Notes: generated from the sequence alone by a model not told the origin. 64,000 bases of DNA from Acidovorax sp. (GCF_021287135.1 NZ_JAJTBB010000085.1:248001-312000); one strand, 5' to 3'; positions 42,598-51,892 are shown, counted from the stretch's first letter. Program-made: numbers and translations.

Positions 42598-42786
42598 GCC
42601 GAGAGGACTCCGGCGGGGCGCCGTGGGTCACATCTCTTCGCCATCGGCTGACCGTGGCGCGTGCCCCAGGCGGCAGACCATTTCCATCCCGCCAGCCCAA
42701 GGCCGCTGTACCCCGTGTCTCCACGGACCGGGTGCTCACAAGGGCTGCGGGGAAACCTTGCAACGGAGTGTTGGTAAAGCGCGATG

Positions 42787-42805
42787 GTCAACGATCACCG
42801 TTGAC
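42787..42805. terminator. Small perfect hairpin after the surface-protein gene
   Basis: GTCAACG, a 5-base loop and CGTTGAC form a 7-bp stem 18 bp past the stop of the minus-strand surface-protein gene. No T-run follows, so the terminator call is weak. The rest of the 225-bp gap to the MBL gene (42598-42822) shows nothing I can name. Confidence 0.35.
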
Positions 42806-42822
42806 TCATCGGCGCTGGGTGA

Positions 42823-45800
42823 TCATCCCCTTGCTCGGCTTCGTTGCCTGCTCACGCCCAGCAACCCCAGCATGACCGACAACGAGACAAGAGCCCACGG
42901 TGCGTCCACCGGAACCGCGGAAGGAGGCACTACGGGCGCAAAGGGGTCGCGGATGCTGCCGACCGTTGCATCCGAGTCGCCTGCGCCGTTATCGGTAATG
43001 CTGTACGTCACCGTCTTGCGGTCGGCGCTGAGCGTCACGCCGCTGAGCGGGAACCAACGGGACGCAGCCACCACGCCACCCACCGCGGCGGTCGCGGGGC
43101 CGAACTTCCAGAATTGCACGCCCGTCGGCAGGGCCTCCGGATAAGTGATCGCCATCGTCACTGTTCCTGTACAGCTTGTGGACTCGAATGCGTATTCCCC
43201 ATAGGGCATGGGTTTGTCTGCGGCCGGGTGGGTGACTGCGCCAAACCCGCTGGCAGGGCTCAACGTGCAGGACGGCCCCCCGCCGGAAAGGGTGGCGCTA
43301 CCGGTGCCTGCCATGCCCGACACAGGCGTCGACACGGTGAGCAGGCGCGGGATGGCTGCTGCGGAGGGCGCGGACGCCGCGCTGTTGCCCACTGCATTCC
43401 TGGCAGCAACGGTGAACGTATAGGCCGTTCCGTTGGTCAGGCCCGTCACCACCAAGGGGCTGCCCGGACCGCTTGCGGTGGCACCGCCCGGACTCGCAGT
43501 CACCGTATACCCTGTGATGGAACTGCCGCCATCAAATGCTGGCGCAGCAAAAGCCACGGACACCTGCCCGTTTCCGGCGGTACCTGCTGCATCGGTCGGT
43601 GCACCTGGCACAACGGCGTTCACGGCAAAGGTGCGGCTGACAGTCGCCGCCGCGCTATAGGCACTGTCTCCGGGCTGATCGGCATTGATCGTGCAATTGC
43701 CCGCTGCAACGAACGCCAGCGCACCGCCGGATGTGATCGTGCAGATGCCGGTCGAGATGGAGGTGAACAACGGCGTCAAGCCCGAGGTGGATGTTGCCGT
43801 CAGCGTTGGGGTTGTGCCGAAGGCCTGCGCCCCGGGGTTTGTAAACGTGATGGTTTGGGATGCCCTTGGCGTCACCGCCGCGGATGCGATCGATGCCGGA
43901 CCGGAGCCCGCGGTGTTTCTAGCGGTGACGGTAAAGGTATATGCCGTACCGTTGGTCAGGCCGGTGACGGTAATCGGGCCGGTCGTGGCGGTCGCCGCGG
44001 CGCCGCCGGGGCTGGCCGTGGCCGTGTAATCCAGGATGGGGCTGCCGCCTGTGAAGACCGGCTCGGCAAAGGCGACAGAGACCTGCCCCCCGGCAGCGGT
44101 ACCCACCACCGCGGTAGGTGCACCGGGCACTGCCGCGTTCACTGCAAAGGTTTGCTGAACCGTTGTTGCTGGCAAATAGGTGCCATTGCCGCCTTCGTCC
44201 GCGTTGATCTTGCAGCTGCCTGGAGTGACGAATGTCAGTGTCCCGCCGGGAGTAATCAGGCACACGCTGGCTGTGCCGGTGGTGAAGGTAGGTACCAGTC
44301 CGGAAGTGGACGTCGCCGTCAGGGCGGGGGACGTGCCGAAGGTCTGCGCCCCGGGGTTGTTGAAGGTAATCGTTTGCGTTGCCTTGGGCGTCACTGCGGC
44401 GGAGGCGGCTGAGGCCGGGCCGGTTCCCGCCGCGTTCTTCGCGGTGACGGTAAAGGTATAGGCCGTCCCATTGGTCAGGCCCATGAGCACGATGGGGCTG
44501 GCAGCCCCGGTCCCCGTGGCGCCGCCTGGGTTGGCGGTGACGGTATAGCTGGTAATGGGGCTGCCGCCGTCCGACCCTGGCGCGGTGAATGCGACGCTGG
44601 CCTGCCCGCTTCCGGCTGTTGCCACGGGATGGGTGGGGGCGCCCGGTGCAACCGCGTTGACCACGAAATTTTGCCCCACCGTGGGTGCGGCCAGATAAGC
44701 GGCATTGCCGGCCTGGTCGGCGTGGATCGCACAGGACCCGGTCGCCAAGAACGTGAGGGTTCCTCCGGGAGTAATCCCGCAAATCCCCGGCGTGGTGGAA
44801 CTGAAGGTGGGAGCCAGCAGAGAGGTCGATGTGGCCGTCAGGGTCGGTGCAGTGCCGAAGCTTTGTGCGCCGGGGTTATTGAAGGTGATGGTTTGTGGCG
44901 CTTTGGGAATCACGGCGGCAGAAGCCGCAGACGCTGACCCTGTGCCCGCCGAGTTGGTCGCGGTCACCGTGAACGTATACGCGGTACCGTTTGCAAGACC
45001 GTTGACGGCGACGGGGCTGGCGGTGCCGGTTCCGGTGATTCCCCCCGGGTTGGACGTGACGGTATAGGCAGTAATGGCACTGCCGCCATCCGATGCGGGC
45101 GCGGTGAAGGAGACGTCCGCCTTCGCATTTCCAGCGATTCCGACAGGGTTGGCGGGTGCGCTGGGCGGAACTGCATTGATGGTGAATGTCTGTTCTACCG
45201 TGGGCGCTGCCAGATAGGCCGTATCACCTGCCTGATCGGCGTGAATCGTACACGACCCTGCCGTCAAGAACGACAGCGTTCCACCCGACGTAATGGTGCA
45301 GATGCTGGTCGATATGGACGTGAATATGGGCGCCAAGCCCGAAGTGGAAGATGCGGTCAGCGTTGGCGGAATACCAAATGTCTGGGGGCCTGGATTGAGA
45401 AACGTGAGGGTTTGCGGCGCTTGCGGCGTCACCGGGGCAGAAGCGGAGGACGCCGCGCCAGAACCATTGATATTTCTTGCCCTGACCGTAAACGTATATT
45501 CAGTGCCATTTGTCAGGCCGGTGACGGTCAGCGGGCTGAGTGCGCCGGTGCTGGTAATGCTACCGGGACTGGATGTGACGGTATAGTCAAGAATTGCACT
45601 GCCGCCATCGGACGCAGGTGCAGTGAAGGCGACGGTTGCCTGTTGATTCCCGGCCGTTGCCGTCCCGATGGTCGGGGCGCCGGGGACCGCCGCCGGGATG
45701 ATGACCGTGGCCGTTTGCAAAGTGGCGTTGCCATCGAAAAACTGAAAGTTATCCGTGGTATTGGAGATGCCGTTGGGGATGGAGTAATAAAAGGCGTTGA

Positions 45801-46161
45801 AATCGTTGGGTCCGCCATTGTTGGTCGAGTGGACAAACATATTGCTGTTCCCCTTGCTGCTGGACTGAAGCATGAGGCCAGCGCCGTTTGTAACGCCGGT
45901 GTTGTTGATGTTGCTTGATCCATCGGCGTTTGAAAGGCCAAATGAGTCGGCATTGCCGCAATTTGAATTGTCGCTGGCAGAAAATAAATACCGGTACCTC
46001 GCTGGCTGCCCGATGTATTGGCTGTCCGCGGGTTCGAAAGTCACCTGCCCACTGTTCGCGCCAGAGGATGCCGTAAAGCTGATGTTGCAGGCGGAAATTG
46101 CCATCTGGGATGCGATGGCGGAAAATATGAATATTAATATCTTTATTAATGTTTTTGACAT
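42823..46161 (-). CDS. Fibronectin type III repeat surface protein with choice-of-anchor U domain
   Basis: A 1112-residue secreted or surface protein. A signal peptide (residues 1-24) precedes an unknown N-terminal domain (about 25-155). From about 159 to 930 five FnIII domains (e.g. GLTNGTAYTFTVTARN) alternate with four copies of an 80-residue Cys-containing domain (e.g. QTITFNNPGAQSFGTAPTLT). A choice-of-anchor U domain follows, recognised by TYSITDNGAGDSDATVGSIR and DPFAP. The C-terminus is VPVDAPWALVSLSVMLGLLG plus a basic SRQRSRARG tail: a short motif, a hydrophobic helix and Arg residues, as in IPTL/PEP-CTERM-like sorting signals. The 5' part is distinctly AT-richer than its surroundings. 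It is divergent from a C13 peptidase gene. Adhesion or biofilm function is a guess. Confidence 0.9.
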   Translation of the reverse strand: MSKTLIKILIFIFSAIASQMAISACNISFTASSGANSGQVTFEPADSQYIGQPARYRYLFSASDNSNCGNADSFGLSNADGSSNINNTGVTNGAGLMLQSSSKGNSNMFVHSTNNGGPNDFNAFYYSIPNGISNTTDNFQFFDGNATLQTATVIIPAAVPGAPTIGTATAGNQQATVAFTAPASDGGSAILDYTVTSSPGSITSTGALSPLTVTGLTNGTEYTFTVRARNINGSGAASSASAPVTPQAPQTLTFLNPGPQTFGIPPTLTASSTSGLAPIFTSISTSICTITSGGTLSFLTAGSCTIHADQAGDTAYLAAPTVEQTFTINAVPPSAPANPVGIAGNAKADVSFTAPASDGGSAITAYTVTSNPGGITGTGTASPVAVNGLANGTAYTFTVTATNSAGTGSASAASAAVIPKAPQTITFNNPGAQSFGTAPTLTATSTSLLAPTFSSTTPGICGITPGGTLTFLATGSCAIHADQAGNAAYLAAPTVGQNFVVNAVAPGAPTHPVATAGSGQASVAFTAPGSDGGSPITSYTVTANPGGATGTGAASPIVLMGLTNGTAYTFTVTAKNAAGTGPASAASAAVTPKATQTITFNNPGAQTFGTSPALTATSTSGLVPTFTTGTASVCLITPGGTLTFVTPGSCKINADEGGNGTYLPATTVQQTFAVNAAVPGAPTAVVGTAAGGQVSVAFAEPVFTGGSPILDYTATASPGGAAATATTGPITVTGLTNGTAYTFTVTARNTAGSGPASIASAAVTPRASQTITFTNPGAQAFGTTPTLTATSTSGLTPLFTSISTGICTITSGGALAFVAAGNCTINADQPGDSAYSAAATVSRTFAVNAVVPGAPTDAAGTAGNGQVSVAFAAPAFDGGSSITGYTVTASPGGATASGPGSPLVVTGLTNGTAYTFTVAARNAVGNSAASAPSAAAIPRLLTVSTPVSGMAGTGSATLSGGGPSCTLSPASGFGAVTHPAADKPMPYGEYAFESTSCTGTVTMAITYPEALPTGVQFWKFGPATAAVGGVVAASRWFPLSGVTLSADRKTVTYSITDNGAGDSDATVGSIRDPFAPVVPPSAVPVDAPWALVSLSVMLGLLGVSRQRSRARG
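43370..45690 (-). repeat. Tandem ~520-bp coding repeats (FnIII plus spacer domain)
   Basis: About four and a half direct repeats of roughly 519 bp lie inside the surface-protein gene. Landmarks such as GTGACGGTATAG near 44534, 45053 and 45571 recur at about 518 bp. Each unit encodes one FnIII domain and one Cys-containing spacer domain. Copies are similar but not identical in DNA, so they are older duplications. Confidence 0.8.
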
Positions 46162-46345
46162 ATTCTTGTGGTAAAGCTTTTGGGGCCTGCCTGCGGGGTT
46201 GGTGAAAAGATTTTGAGTCTCCTCATTGGCTCTTGGCTGTCCACTTTTTTTTGGCATTCGCACAACGAGGCGTGCAGACCCCGGTCGCACGGGGCTCTGC
46301 AATTCACCGCAACGGGGCGAGTCACCCCGGTGGCATGATTCCTTC

Positions 46346-48046
46346 ATGACTGACCCGAACGCCAACAGTGCCTGGGCCGACACCCGGCCCGGCCCGTGGG
46401 ACCCCGAGCCCGCCAAGATCGAAATCCCCCTCGGCCAAGGCCCGGCCGTGCTACCCCGCAGCGTCGCCACGGCTGCGGTGGGCGCCCCTCCCGCACCCCC
46501 TACAGCCCCGGCTCTCTCCCATGGCGCCTGGATGCGCGAAGGTCTTCGGTCTGCGCTGTTCCTGCCGCCGCGCACGGGGCCTGCGGCGCCATCGCCCTGG
46601 CAATTGCTGGTGCTGTCGCTGATCGGTGGTGCCTTGGTCGTGGTTGCGGCGCGGTTCCAGGTGGTGGGCCCGGCGCAGTTCAACCTGCGGGGCTGGCTGG
46701 CACCGATGTGGAGCAGCCTGGTGCTGCTGTGGGTGGCGTGGTGGGCGATGGCACCCGCGCAGCGGGCGGTGGCAGCGAGTGGAGCAGGGTCATCGCTTGC
46801 GCCCTCGCAAGGCTCGGCAGTGCCTCCGTCGGGCGGCCTGGCGGCGTGGTATGTCCTGTCGGTCTGGGCACCGCTGGCGCCGGTCTTGTTGCTGTACGGC
46901 CTGGCGGGTCTCGCGGCGCGCCAGCCCGGGCTGGTGGAGGGGGCGGTGGCGGGCACCGTCTTTTGGGCGGCCTATGGCGCACTCATGCTGTGGGTGCTGG
47001 CTGCGCTGGTGGTGGTGACAGCGCGCTTTGTCCGCTCGCGCTCGCGCACGGCAGTGTTTGCGGTGGCCATGGCGGCAGTGGTGGGCGTGGGGGCGTGGCA
47101 GTTTCAAGACCCGCCGTGGGATGACGCCAGTGCGCAGGGCCTGGCCGACGGGGTGGAGGCTGGTGCAGATGCCCAGGCGGCCGAACCTGCCGAGGCGCAA
47201 GAGCCCGCCCACCTGGTGTTGTCGCAGGCGGTGTTCGAGCAGCAGCAGGCGCTGTGGGCGCGGCAGGTGCAGGCGCTTGCGCCGCAGCGCGAGGGGGTGG
47301 TGGATGTCTACGGGCTGGTGTTCGCGCCCTATGCGGGCGAAGAGGTGTTCCGGCGCGAGAGCACCCTGGTCAGTACGCTGCTGCAGGAGCGTTTTGATGC
47401 CCAAGGCCGCGTGATCCACCTGCTCAACCACCCCGACACCGCGGACACCCTCGCCTGGGCCACGCCGCAGAACCTGCAGCGCGCCATTGCTGCGTTGGCG
47501 CAGCGCATGGACCGCGAGCACGACCTGCTCGTGGTCTACATGACATCGCACGGTGCGCGCAACCACGCACTGGCGGCTGCGCACTGGCCGCTGGAGGTGC
47601 CGCCCGTCACGCCCGAAATGCTGCGGTCGATGCTGGACGCCTCGGGCATCCGCCACCGCGTGATCGCCATCTCGGCCTGCTATTCGGGCGGCTGGATTGC
47701 GCCGCTGGCCACCGACACCAGCCTGGTGATGACCGCCGCCGATGCCACCCACACCTCGTATGGGTGTGGTACGCGCTCCGAGCTGACCTTCTTTGGCCGG
47801 GCGGTGTTCGACGAGCAACTGCGCCGCACGCATTCGTTCACCGAGGCGTTCGCCCAGGCGGTGCCCGTCATTGCGCGGCGCGAGGTGGAGGCCGGCAAGC
47901 AAGACGGGTTCTCGAACCCGCAGATCCATGTGGGTGCCAAGGTGGTGCCCGTGCTGCGGGCGCTGGAGCAGCGGCTGCAAACCGCCGAGGCGGACCGCGG
48001 CCGCGCGGGCGCCACGCAGCTGGCCGGTGCGGGCGCAAAGCCCTGA
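46346..48046 (+). CDS. Membrane-bound C13 (legumain/Gpi8-like) family peptidase
   Basis: A 566-residue protein. A cytosolic Pro/Ala-rich N-terminus of about 80 residues is followed by roughly five membrane segments (WQLLVLSLIGGALVVVAARF through to AVFAVAMAAVVGVGAW, residues 85-250) and a C-terminal caspase-like peptidase domain. The catalytic pair is visible as His402 in YMTSHGARNH and Cys445 in ISACYSGGW, with the typical HLL and SYGCG context. Clan CD C13 enzymes include legumain and the GPI-transamidase subunit Gpi8. It is divergent, with 184 bp between starts, from the surface protein with a C-terminal sorting-like tail; processing of that tail is a hypothesis only. The ATG at 46346 is preferred. 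Confidence 0.88.
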   Translation: MTDPNANSAWADTRPGPWDPEPAKIEIPLGQGPAVLPRSVATAAVGAPPAPPTAPALSHGAWMREGLRSALFLPPRTGPAAPSPWQLLVLSLIGGALVVVAARFQVVGPAQFNLRGWLAPMWSSLVLLWVAWWAMAPAQRAVAASGAGSSLAPSQGSAVPPSGGLAAWYVLSVWAPLAPVLLLYGLAGLAARQPGLVEGAVAGTVFWAAYGALMLWVLAALVVVTARFVRSRSRTAVFAVAMAAVVGVGAWQFQDPPWDDASAQGLADGVEAGADAQAAEPAEAQEPAHLVLSQAVFEQQQALWARQVQALAPQREGVVDVYGLVFAPYAGEEVFRRESTLVSTLLQERFDAQGRVIHLLNHPDTADTLAWATPQNLQRAIAALAQRMDREHDLLVVYMTSHGARNHALAAAHWPLEVPPVTPEMLRSMLDASGIRHRVIAISACYSGGWIAPLATDTSLVMTAADATHTSYGCGTRSELTFFGRAVFDEQLRRTHSFTEAFAQAVPVIARREVEAGKQDGFSNPQIHVGAKVVPVLRALEQRLQTAEADRGRAGATQLAGAGAKP

Positions 48047-48085
48047 GCGCCGCGCCCCCGTTCCGTTTGCGCTACCGTTGCGCCC

Positions 48086-50605
48086 ATGAACCTGTCTTTC
48101 TTGCGCCTGGGCTGGCGCACCCTGGCCCGCGACCTGCGTGCCGGCGAACTGCGGTTGCTGATCGTGGCCGTCACGCTGGCGGTGGCGGCCCTCACCTCGG
48201 TGGGCTTCTTTGCCGACCGGCTGCAGGGCGGCCTGCAGCGCGACGCCTTGCAGTTGCTGGGCGGCGATGCCGTGGTGGCCAGCGACAACCCCACGCCACC
48301 CGCGTTTGCCGAGCGGGCCAAGGCCCTGGGCCTGCAAACCGTGACCACGGTGGGTTTTCCCACCATGGGCCGCGCCAGCGACGCGCAGGGCGGCGCGAGC
48401 AAGCTGGTGGCCCTCAAGAGCGTGCCGCCCGGCTACCCGCTGCGCGGCAGCCTCACCGTGGCGGACGCGCCGGGTGCCATGGACCAGCCCACGCGGGACA
48501 TTCCAGCCCGGGGCGAGGTGTGGGTGGATGCCCCGCTCCTCGAATCGCTGAACCTGGCCATGGGCGACAGGTTGCTGCTGGGCGACTCGCAGCTGCGCAT
48601 CGCGCGCATCATCGTCATCGAGCCCGACCGGGGGGCTGGCTTCATGAGCTTTGCGCCCCGCGTGATGGTCAACGAGGCCGACCTCCCGGCCACCGGCCTG
48701 GTGCAGCCCGCCAGCCGGCTGACCTACCGCTTTGCGGTGGCCGGCCCGGCAGGCGCCGTCAAGGCCTTCAACGAATGGGCGGTGGCCGAAGCCAAGAAGC
48801 CCGAGGTGCATGGCGTGCGCGTGGAGTCGCTGGAAAGCGGCCGCCCCGAAATGCGCCAGACGCTGGACCGGGCGCAGAAATTCCTCAGCCTCGTGGCCCT
48901 GCTCGCCGCGCTGCTGTCGGCCGTGGCCGTGGCGCTGGCCGCGCGCGGCTTTGCGGCCGAGCACCTGGACGCCTCGGCCATGCTGCGCGTGCTGGGGCAG
49001 AGCCAGCGCACCATCGCCGGTGCCTACACCACCGAATTCGCCCTGGTGGGGCTGTTTGCCAGCAGCCTGGGCGTGGCGCTGGGTTACGCGGTGCACTACG
49101 CCTTTGTGCTGCTGCTGGCGGGCTTGGTCGAATCGGCCCTGCCGCCGCCCAGCCTGTGGCCTGTGGCGTTCGGGCTGGGCATGGGGCTCACGCTGCTGTT
49201 CGCGTTTGGCCTGCCGCCCGTGCTGCAGCTGGCCCAGGTGCCGCCGCTGCGCGTCATCCGCCGTGATGTGGGCGGGCTCAAGCCTGCGTCGCTGGCGGTG
49301 CTGGGCGTGGGCATCGCCGGCTTTGCCGCCCTGCTGCTGGCCGTGAGCAGCGACCTCAAACTGGGCGCCATTGCCGTGGGGGGCTTCGCGGGGGCCGTGG
49401 CGCTGTTTGCGGGGCTGTCGTGGGTGGCGGTGAAGCTGCTGCGCAGGAGCGTGAATGAAACGACCGCGCCGCGCTGGCTGGTGCTGGCCACGCGGCAGAT
49501 CTCGGCCCGGCCGGCCTATGCCGTGGTGCAGGTCAGCAGCCTGGCCGTGGGTCTGCTGGCGCTGGTGCTGCTGGTGCTGCTGCGCACCGACCTGGTGGAC
49601 AGCTGGCGCCGGGCCACGCCGCCCGATGCGCCCAACCGCTTCGTCATCAACGTCATGCCCGACCAGGCCGACGCGTTCCAGCAGGCGCTCAAGGACGGCG
49701 GTGTCGCCCGGTACGACTGGTATCCCATGATCCGCGGGCGCCTGGTGGCCGTGAACGGCCAGGCCGTGAGCCCGGACCACTACACCGACGACCGCGCCAA
49801 GCGCCTGGTGGACCGCGAGTTCAACCTGTCCAACGCGCTCGAGGCCCCGGCCCACAACCCGATCGTGGCAGGGCAGTGGACGCCGGGGGAGGAGGGCGCC
49901 ATCAGTGTGGAGGAAGGCATTGCCGAGACGCTGGGCCTGAAGCTGGGCGACCGCCTGCGGTTCGACATGGGCGGCGTGCAGAGCGAGGCGCGCATCACCA
50001 GCCTGCGCAAGGTGGACTGGGGCTCCATGCGGGCCAACTTCTTCGTGATGTACCCGGTGGCGGGGCTCCCGGACGTGCCGGTCACCTACCTGGCGGCCTA
50101 CCGCGCGCCGGAGGTGCAGGGCTTTGACAACGCCCTGGTGCGGCAGTTTCCCAACATCACCAACGTGGACATGGGCGCCACCATCGCGCAGGTGCAGCGC
50201 GTGCTGGACCAGGTGATCCGCGCCGTGGAGTTCCTGTTCGCCTTCACGCTGGCCGCCGGGCTGGTGGTGCTGTTTGCCGCCGTCACCGCCACGCGCGAAG
50301 AGCGCGCCCGCGAATACGCCATCATGCGCGCCGTGGGGGCGCGGGCCAGCCTGCTGCGGCAGGTGCAGCGCGCCGAACTGGCTGGCGTGGGCCTGCTGGC
50401 GGGCTTTCTGGCCAGCGCCGTGGCCGTGGCCGTGGGCTGGGCGCTGGCGCGCTTTGTGTTTGACTTCACCTGGACGGCGGCGCCCTGGGTGCCGCTGGCC
50501 GGCGCCATTGCCGGGGCCTTGCTGGCGCTGGCGGCCGGCTGGTGGGGGCTGCGCGAGGTGCTGCTGCGGCCGGTGGTGGACACCCTGCGGCGCGCCGCTG
50601 AGTGA
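48086..50605 (+). CDS. FtsX-like ABC transporter permease (YbbP type)
   Basis: An 839-residue inner-membrane permease. An N-terminal anchor (LLIVAVTLAVAALTSVGFFA) and a large periplasmic MacB-like domain precede a first FtsX unit (FLSLVALLAALLSAVAVALA), a central second periplasmic region, and a C-terminal FtsX unit with VEFLFAFTLAAGLVVLFAAV, REERAREYAIMRAVGA and the last three helices. It fits the YbbP/LolC-E-like large permease group, which work with a separate ATPase. No ATPase gene is next to it. Its start lies 39 bp after the C13 peptidase stop, so they could share a transcript. Confidence 0.9.
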   Translation: MNLSFLRLGWRTLARDLRAGELRLLIVAVTLAVAALTSVGFFADRLQGGLQRDALQLLGGDAVVASDNPTPPAFAERAKALGLQTVTTVGFPTMGRASDAQGGASKLVALKSVPPGYPLRGSLTVADAPGAMDQPTRDIPARGEVWVDAPLLESLNLAMGDRLLLGDSQLRIARIIVIEPDRGAGFMSFAPRVMVNEADLPATGLVQPASRLTYRFAVAGPAGAVKAFNEWAVAEAKKPEVHGVRVESLESGRPEMRQTLDRAQKFLSLVALLAALLSAVAVALAARGFAAEHLDASAMLRVLGQSQRTIAGAYTTEFALVGLFASSLGVALGYAVHYAFVLLLAGLVESALPPPSLWPVAFGLGMGLTLLFAFGLPPVLQLAQVPPLRVIRRDVGGLKPASLAVLGVGIAGFAALLLAVSSDLKLGAIAVGGFAGAVALFAGLSWVAVKLLRRSVNETTAPRWLVLATRQISARPAYAVVQVSSLAVGLLALVLLVLLRTDLVDSWRRATPPDAPNRFVINVMPDQADAFQQALKDGGVARYDWYPMIRGRLVAVNGQAVSPDHYTDDRAKRLVDREFNLSNALEAPAHNPIVAGQWTPGEEGAISVEEGIAETLGLKLGDRLRFDMGGVQSEARITSLRKVDWGSMRANFFVMYPVAGLPDVPVTYLAAYRAPEVQGFDNALVRQFPNITNVDMGATIAQVQRVLDQVIRAVEFLFAFTLAAGLVVLFAAVTATREERAREYAIMRAVGARASLLRQVQRAELAGVGLLAGFLASAVAVAVGWALARFVFDFTWTAAPWVPLAGAIAGALLALAAGWWGLREVLLRPVVDTLRRAAE

Positions 50606-50619
50606 TGGTTGTCGAGGAC

Positions 50620-50674
50620 TATAAAATTGATAGCTGTTTGCGCTTGCTGCAAAAGCGCTGGAGCCTGATTTGCC
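50620..50674 (+). repeat. Dispersed palindromic repeat, copy I
   Basis: TATAAAATTGATAGCTGTTT, then GCGCTTGCTGCAAAAGCGC, then TGGAGCCTGATTTGCC. It ends at the base before the truncated-hemoglobin start codon, the same placement as copy A before pabBC. Confidence 0.8.
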
Positions 50675-51097
50675 ATGAATTCTGATTCCACCGAAGCCTC
50701 CACGGCAGCGCAGGCCGCTGCCACGCCCTACGACTGGATTGGCGGCGAGGAGCGGGTGCATGCACTGGTCGAACGCTTCTACGACCTGATGGACCTGGAA
50801 CCCGCCTACACCGAGCTGCGCGCCGCCCACGGCAGCGACCTGGACTCCGCGCGCCAGAAGCTGTTCTGGTTTCTGTGCGGCTGGCTGGGCGGGCCTGATT
50901 ACTACCAAAGCCGCTTCGGCCACCCGCGCCTGCGCATGCGCCACCTGCCGTTTTCCATCGGCATCAAGGAGCGCGACCAGTGGGTGGCCTGCATGGACCA
51001 GGCCATGGGCGAGACCGGCGTGCCGCCGCAGCTGCGGGCGCGGCTCAAGGAGAGCTTCATGGGCACGGCCGACTGGATGCGCAACAAGGGCGTGTGA
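50675..51097 (+). CDS. Group II truncated hemoglobin
   Basis: A 140-residue haem protein of the trHbO group: PYDWIGGEERVHALVERFYD, the CD-E region LFWFLCGWLGGPDYY and the proximal histidine in RFGHPRLRMRHLPF, followed by AMGETG. Group II globins bind oxygen and detoxify or sense NO, often near oxidases. The start codon abuts repeat copy I and no clear ribosome binding site other than repeat sequence is seen. RidA and DUF7661 genes follow on the same strand, 59 bp and 13 bp apart. Confidence 0.93.
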   Translation: MNSDSTEASTAAQAAATPYDWIGGEERVHALVERFYDLMDLEPAYTELRAAHGSDLDSARQKLFWFLCGWLGGPDYYQSRFGHPRLRMRHLPFSIGIKERDQWVACMDQAMGETGVPPQLRARLKESFMGTADWMRNKGV

Positions 51098-51156
51098 CCC
51101 GCGCAGGCTGCCGCCGGCCCGGCGCCGTCCATTCAACTCAAGGAGCGAAAACCACC

Positions 51157-51651
51157 ATGACCCTGTTACGCGATGCCCGTTTTCAGGAACAGGCGCTGGC
51201 CCTGGGATACAGCTTTGATGGAGAGATCAAGATCGGCGGCAACTATGTGCCGCTGGTGCGCGACGGCCACCACATCTACCTGAGCGGGCAGATCCCCCGT
51301 GTGGGCGATACCGTGGTGGTCACGGGCGCGGCGGGAGCCGGCGCGTCGCTGGCCGACGCACAGAAGGCGGCCAAGGTGTGCGCCATGCGCGCGCTGGCGC
51401 TGCTGCAGCGCGCGCTCGGGTCGCTGGATGCGGTGCAGTCCATCTTGCGCATCACGGTGTATGTGCAGTCGGCGCCCAGCTTCACGCAACAAAGCGAGGT
51501 GGCGGATGGGGCGTCCGAGGTCTTGTTTGCAGTGCTGGGGGAGGCCGGGGCGCACACGCGCACCTCGGTGGGTGTGCTGCAGCTGCCCAAGAGCGCCACG
51601 GTGGAGGTGGACCTGATCGCGGCCACCGTGGCTGCACCTCCAGCCGCTTGA
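51157..51651 (+). CDS. RidA family (YjgF) protein
   Basis: A 164-residue protein of the enamine/imine deaminase superfamily with YVPLVRDGHHIYLSGQIPRV, AAKVCAMRALALLQRALGSL and HTRTSVGVLQLPKSATVEVD. The critical Arg (R in ARTSVG of RidA) is present as HTRTSVG. It is longer than E. coli RidA and of a sub-branch whose substrate is unknown. AAGGAGCG precedes the ATG at 51157. It is between trHb and a DUF7661 gene. Confidence 0.88.
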   Translation: MTLLRDARFQEQALALGYSFDGEIKIGGNYVPLVRDGHHIYLSGQIPRVGDTVVVTGAAGAGASLADAQKAAKVCAMRALALLQRALGSLDAVQSILRITVYVQSAPSFTQQSEVADGASEVLFAVLGEAGAHTRTSVGVLQLPKSATVEVDLIAATVAAPPAA

Positions 51652-51664
51652 AGGAGCGTTTCCC

Positions 51665-51892
51665 ATGGGCGCACCGGCTCACCCCCGCTTCAACGTGTTT
51701 GGCCGCATCGTCGAGGTACGGCGCGAGGGCGCGCTGTGGCAGGCTTACCGCGTGGGCGGGGACGGCAAGCGCACACCCGCGGGCTTTGTCATCCCCGATT
51801 TTGTGGCCGAGCAGGAGCTGGCACAGTTCCTGGAAGACCTGTTCCACGAAAGTGCCTCGCCGCACAACGGCGACGTGCGCCGCATCGACTGA
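51665..51892 (+). CDS. DUF7661 family small protein
   Basis: A 75-residue soluble protein: FNVFGRIVEVRREGALWQAY, GKRTPAGFVIPDFVAEQELA and FLEDLFHESASPHNGDVRRI. It matches the small DUF7661 family to my recognition. It starts 13 bp after the RidA gene with GGAGCG upstream. The function is unknown. Confidence 0.8.
   Translation: MGAPAHPRFNVFGRIVEVRREGALWQAYRVGGDGKRTPAGFVIPDFVAEQELAQFLEDLFHESASPHNGDVRRID

Noticed and set aside
42598-42822. A small gene in the gap between the MBL and surface-protein genes
   Set aside because: Open frames there lack a ribosome binding site and normal codon bias, and no family is recognised.
43370-45690. CRISPR array or microsatellite at the regular repeats
   Set aside because: The unit is ~519 bp, in frame and protein-coding (FnIII domains), not short repeats with unique spacers.
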